Shown: positions 61,087-64,000 of the stretch, in pieces | Layout of the letters: every line of letters begins with the position of its first letter | How positions within the stretch are numbered: the stretch's first letter is position 1 | NCBI RefSeq assembly: GCF_013410875.1 | Contig: NZ_JACCCU010000003.1 | Coordinates: forward strand, 1 to 64,000 | DNA from: Tunturiibacter empetritectus | GTDB taxonomy: Bacteria; Acidobacteriota; Terriglobia; Terriglobales; Acidobacteriaceae | DNA: 64,000 bases | Reading direction: 5' to 3' | Translations under genes and position numbers: made by a program | The notes under the pieces: generated by a model | Database searches by the model: none | What the model saw: only the letters and a program-made list of their open reading frames with translations | Told to the model about the DNA's origin: nothing

Positions 61087-64000
61087 GGCTGCTCCGCCGG
61101 CTCTAACTCGCCTCCGCCCTGCTCCGCCTTCTTCGACTTGCTCGAGAACCGATGCGAAAGATTGTCAAAGAAGATGTAGATCACCGGAGTCGTATAAAGC
61201 GTGAGCACCTGGCTTACCAGCAGGCCGCCCACCATGGCAATTCCAAGCGGCCTGCGCAACTCCGAACCGATACCATGCCCAAACGCCAACGGGAGACCGC
61301 CCAGCAGCGCAGCCATCGTCGTCATCATGATCGGACGAAAGCGCAGCAGGCACGCCTCATAGATAGCATCGGTCGAACTAAGCCCGCGGTGGCGCTCCGC
61401 ATCAAGCGCAAAGTCGACCATCATGATTCCGTTTTTCTTAACGATGCCGATTAGCAGAACCAACCCGATAATCGCCACCACGCTCAGATCCTGGTGAAAG
61501 AGGATCAGAGAAAGAAACGCGCCAACACCCGCCGAAGGCAGCGTTGAAAGAATCGTAACTGGATGAATGAAGCTTTCGTAAAGAACACCCAGAACGATGT
61601 ATACCGTCACCAGCGCAGCCAGAATCAGCAGCGGCATTCCCGAGAGCGAGTTCCGAAATGAAGCCGCAGTCCCCTGAAAATCCGCCTGCAGACTTGCTGG
61701 CATGTGCATGTCCTTCTGCACTTTTGTAATCTCGGTGATCGCGCCTCCCAGCGCAGCATTCGGCGCAAGATTAAACGAGACCGTAATCGCCGGAAACTGT
61801 CCCTGGTGAGTAATCGAGAGCGCCTCCGTCGTCGTCTCAAAGTGCGAAAACGCGCTGAACGGCACTGCATTATTGAACGTCGAACTCGTAGTACCAGCCG
61901 AAGTCGCGCCCTTGCTCGAGGTCGAATTCACAGTGCTCGAAGTGAGTGCATTGATCGGAGGAGCCAGCGTATTCGCAGAAGCCGTAAACAGTGCCGAGCC
62001 CGTCAGTGCGTTCGACCCCGCCGAGGTCGAGCCATTGCCCGAAGACGAAGTTGCCGCTGCACCCGTGGTCCCTGACGCCGAACCCGACCGGATATAGAGA
62101 TGGTTCAGCTTATTCGGATCGAGCTGAAACTGCGGCTCGGCCTCCAGAATCACGTGATACTGATTCAACTGCGTATACATCGTGTTGATCTGCCGCTGGC
62201 CAAACGCATCGTAAAGCGTGTTATCGATCGTCGTCGGCGCCACACCAAGCCGCGAGGCCGTCGCCCGGTCAATCATCAGCGACACCGCCAGCCCGCCCAA
62301 CTGCTGGTCCGTCGCAACATCCTCCAGTTCTGGCAACTCCTTCAACCGAGTTACAAATCGAGCCGTCCAGTCGTTCAGCTCGTTCTGATCCGGATCCTCC
62401 AGCGAGTACTGGTACTGCGTGCGGCTCACCCGGTCATCCACCGTAATGTTCTGCACCGGCTGCATAAAGATCTGAATGTCCTGCACATCCTTCAGCTTCG
62501 ACTGAAGCCGTCGAATCACATCGGAGGCATTCAAATCGCGATCTTCGAGCGGCTTCAGGTTGATCGACATCCTTCCACTGTTCGTCGTGATATTTGTTCC
62601 ATCCGCGCCAATAAACGAGGACAGGCTCTCGACAGCAGGATCCGCCAGGATCACCTTCGCCACCTCCTGCTGCTTGACCGCCATCGCCTTCGACCCAATC
62701 GTCTGGGGAGCCTGCGTGATTCCCTGGATCACGCCCGTATCCTGCACAGGAAAAAATCCCTTGGGAATAATGATGTACAGAAAGATCGTCAGCATCAACG
62801 TCGCAAGAGCAACCAGCAGCGTAATCGTCTGGTAGCGGAGTACAACCTTCAACGTCCGTCCGTAGAACGCAATCATCCGTTCAAAGACGTGCTCCGAGGC
62901 TCGATAGAAACGTCCCTGCTGCGCTTCAGGATTGTGTTTTAAAATCCGCGAAGCCATCATCGGCGTCAGCGTCAGCGAAACCACCGCAGACACAACGATC
63001 GTCACCGCCAGCGTCACCGCGAACTCACGGAACAGGCGACCCACAACATCTCCCATGAACAACAGCGGAATCAACACCGCAATCAAAGAGACCGTCAGCG
63101 AAAGAATCGTAAACCCGATCTGCTCCGCGCCCTTCAGCGCCGCCTCCATCGGCGTATCGCCCTCTTCCAGATAGCGCGAGATATTCTCCACCATCACAAT
63201 CGCGTCATCGACGACGAACCCCGTCGAGATCGTCAGCGCCATTAGCGACAGGTTATCCAGGCTGTAGCCAAGCGAGTACATCGCTGCAAAGGTTCCAATC
63301 AGTGACAGCGGCACCGCCACACTTGGAATGATCGTTGCATACAGATTTCGCAGGAACAGGAAGATGACCAGCACTACCAGCCCGATGGTCAGCATTAGTT
63401 CAAACTCAACATCGCTCACCGACGCCTGAATCGGGGTCGTAAGGTCAGTCAGCGTCGTCACCTCGATGCCCTTCGGCAGATTGGCCTCGAGCTGCGGCAG
63501 CAACTTTTTGATGCTCTTGACCACGCTGATCGTGTTTCCACCCGGCTGGCGCTGCACATTCAAAATCACCGCAGGCGTCTGGTTCATCCACGCAGCCTGC
63601 GTCGTGTTCTCAACGCCGTCAAGAATGTGTGCAACATCAGTCAGCATTACAGGCGCTCCGTTGCGATACGCAACCACCACACTCCTGTAGTCCTTGCTGG
63701 TCACGAGCTGATCGTTTGCATCGATCTGGTAGTCTTGCCGCGGCCCGTCGAAGTTCCCCTTTGCAGCATTCACGCTGCTCTGGCTGACCGCCGTACGCAG
63801 ATCCTCAAGGTTGATGCCGTACGACGAGAGCGCCGTCGGATTCGCCTGAATCCGCACCGCAGGCTTCTGTCCGCCGCTGATGCTCACCAACCCAACCCCG
63901 CTCAGCTGCGAGATCTTCGGTGCCAGCCGCGTATCCACCAGATCCTCCACCTGGGAGAGCGGCACCGTCTTCGAAGTAATCGCCAGCGTCAGCACCGGCG
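61083..64000 (-). CDS. RND multidrug efflux permease, MdtB-like (5' end beyond window)
   Basis: At least 971 residues are visible; the frame runs to the window edge (PVLTLAITSK is internal to the protein), so some 100 N-terminal residues are missing. VVDDAIVMVENISRYLEEGD is the proton-relay motif and VLTLYTTPVIYIFFDNL the usual end. Between two conserved parts (YIRSGSASG and FSHFETTTEALS; about 61838-62097) there is an insert of roughly 80 residues rich in Ser, Thr, Ala and Gly, absent from E. coli MdtB. A membrane fusion protein gene is expected just outside the window. Confidence 0.92.
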   Translation of the reverse strand, partial: PVLTLAITSKTVPLSQVEDLVDTRLAPKISQLSGVGLVSISGGQKPAVRIQANPTALSSYGINLEDLRTAVSQSSVNAAKGNFDGPRQDYQIDANDQLVTSKDYRSVVVAYRNGAPVMLTDVAHILDGVENTTQAAWMNQTPAVILNVQRQPGGNTISVVKSIKKLLPQLEANLPKGIEVTTLTDLTTPIQASVSDVEFELMLTIGLVVLVIFLFLRNLYATIIPSVAVPLSLIGTFAAMYSLGYSLDNLSLMALTISTGFVVDDAIVMVENISRYLEEGDTPMEAALKGAEQIGFTILSLTVSLIAVLIPLLFMGDVVGRLFREFAVTLAVTIVVSAVVSLTLTPMMASRILKHNPEAQQGRFYRASEHVFERMIAFYGRTLKVVLRYQTITLLVALATLMLTIFLYIIIPKGFFPVQDTGVIQGITQAPQTIGSKAMAVKQQEVAKVILADPAVESLSSFIGADGTNITTNSGRMSINLKPLEDRDLNASDVIRRLQSKLKDVQDIQIFMQPVQNITVDDRVSRTQYQYSLEDPDQNELNDWTARFVTRLKELPELEDVATDQQLGGLAVSLMIDRATASRLGVAPTTIDNTLYDAFGQRQINTMYTQLNQYHVILEAEPQFQLDPNKLNHLYIRSGSASGTTGAAATSSSGNGSTSAGSNALTGSALFTASANTLAPPINALTSSTVNSTSSKGATSAGTTSSTFNNAVPFSAFSHFETTTEALSITHQGQFPAITVSFNLAPNAALGGAITEITKVQKDMHMPASLQADFQGTAASFRNSLSGMPLLILAALVTVYIVLGVLYESFIHPVTILSTLPSAGVGAFLSLILFHQDLSVVAIIGLVLLIGIVKKNGIMMVDFALDAERHRGLSSTDAIYEACLLRFRPIMMTTMAALLGGLPLAFGHGIGSELRRPLGIAMVGGLLVSQVLTLYTTPVIYIFFDNLSHRFSSKSKKAEQGGGELEPAEQP

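Noticed and set aside
1..64000. CRISPR array, rRNA genes or complete tRNA genes
   Set aside because: No regularly spaced repeats of 25-40 bp, no rRNA signature and no complete cloverleaf were seen; only the two tRNA 3' fragments reported.

Overview
The window looks like a chromosomal segment of an Acidobacteriota bacterium of the class Terriglobia (Acidobacteriaceae-like; genus not assignable from sequence alone). Pointers are an Oar-type TonB-dependent receptor with an N-terminal carboxypeptidase-like domain, a GH44 enzyme carrying tandem bacterial Ig-like domains, an RND permease with a low-complexity Ser/Thr/Gly insert, many secreted glycoside hydrolases, and numerous decayed integrative-element scars.

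Layout. 1-3.9 kb is mostly decayed sequence: remnants of a type I phosphodiesterase and of a FAD monooxygenase C-terminal domain, short repeats, and one intact small lipoprotein. 3.9-8.3 kb is an accessory island: a DUF4209/HEPN-like protein convergent with the NHEJ protein Ku, then a string of overlapping small ORFs and an SRAP remnant. 8.6-15.6 kb holds a DinB-like protein, a secreted GH44 glucanase, a YihY remnant and an AI-2E-family transporter with an extra C-terminal domain. 15.8-19.3 kb is a stress cluster (GlsB/YeaQ, a small His/Lys-rich protein, a Crp/Fnr regulator, a 17M-like protein, a BON-domain protein); two of its genes share an almost identical 26-bp upstream element. 19.6-20.9 kb is an integrase scar with a degenerate tRNA-Ala fragment. 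21.0-27.2 kb is a tightly coupled minus-strand operon: hydrolase, gluconate-dehydrogenase-like subunit 3, GMC oxidoreductase, GH15 enzyme, membrane protein and SatP-like transporter. 27.5-30.2 kb holds DUF1440, SDR, VKOR-like and membrane proteins. 30.4-36.9 kb is another decayed mobile zone with two dead serine recombinases, a frameshifted secreted protein, an amber-interrupted metallopeptidase, a chimeric receiver fragment, a GNAT enzyme and a 3' fragment of tRNA-Val(GAC).

37-53 kb reads as a chitin/N-acetylglucosamine utilisation locus: GH18 chitinase, TonB-dependent receptor, GH20 hexosaminidase, GntR/UTRA and ROK regulators, PfkB kinase, APC permease, esterase and the remnant of an MFS sugar porter. 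A shared 10-bp sequence lies twice upstream of the GntR gene and once upstream of the ROK gene, which suggests cross-regulation. 53.6-56.3 kb adds a secreted GH2 enzyme similar to exo-beta-glucosaminidases or mannosidases. 56.4-64 kb is an MdtBC-like RND efflux operon (outer-membrane factor and two permeases, the second cut by the window edge).

The repeated theme outside the metabolic operons is decay of integrated elements. There are two tRNA 3' fragments, one tyrosine integrase remnant, two serine recombinase remnants, and two pairs of related non-coding segments with short tandem repeats.
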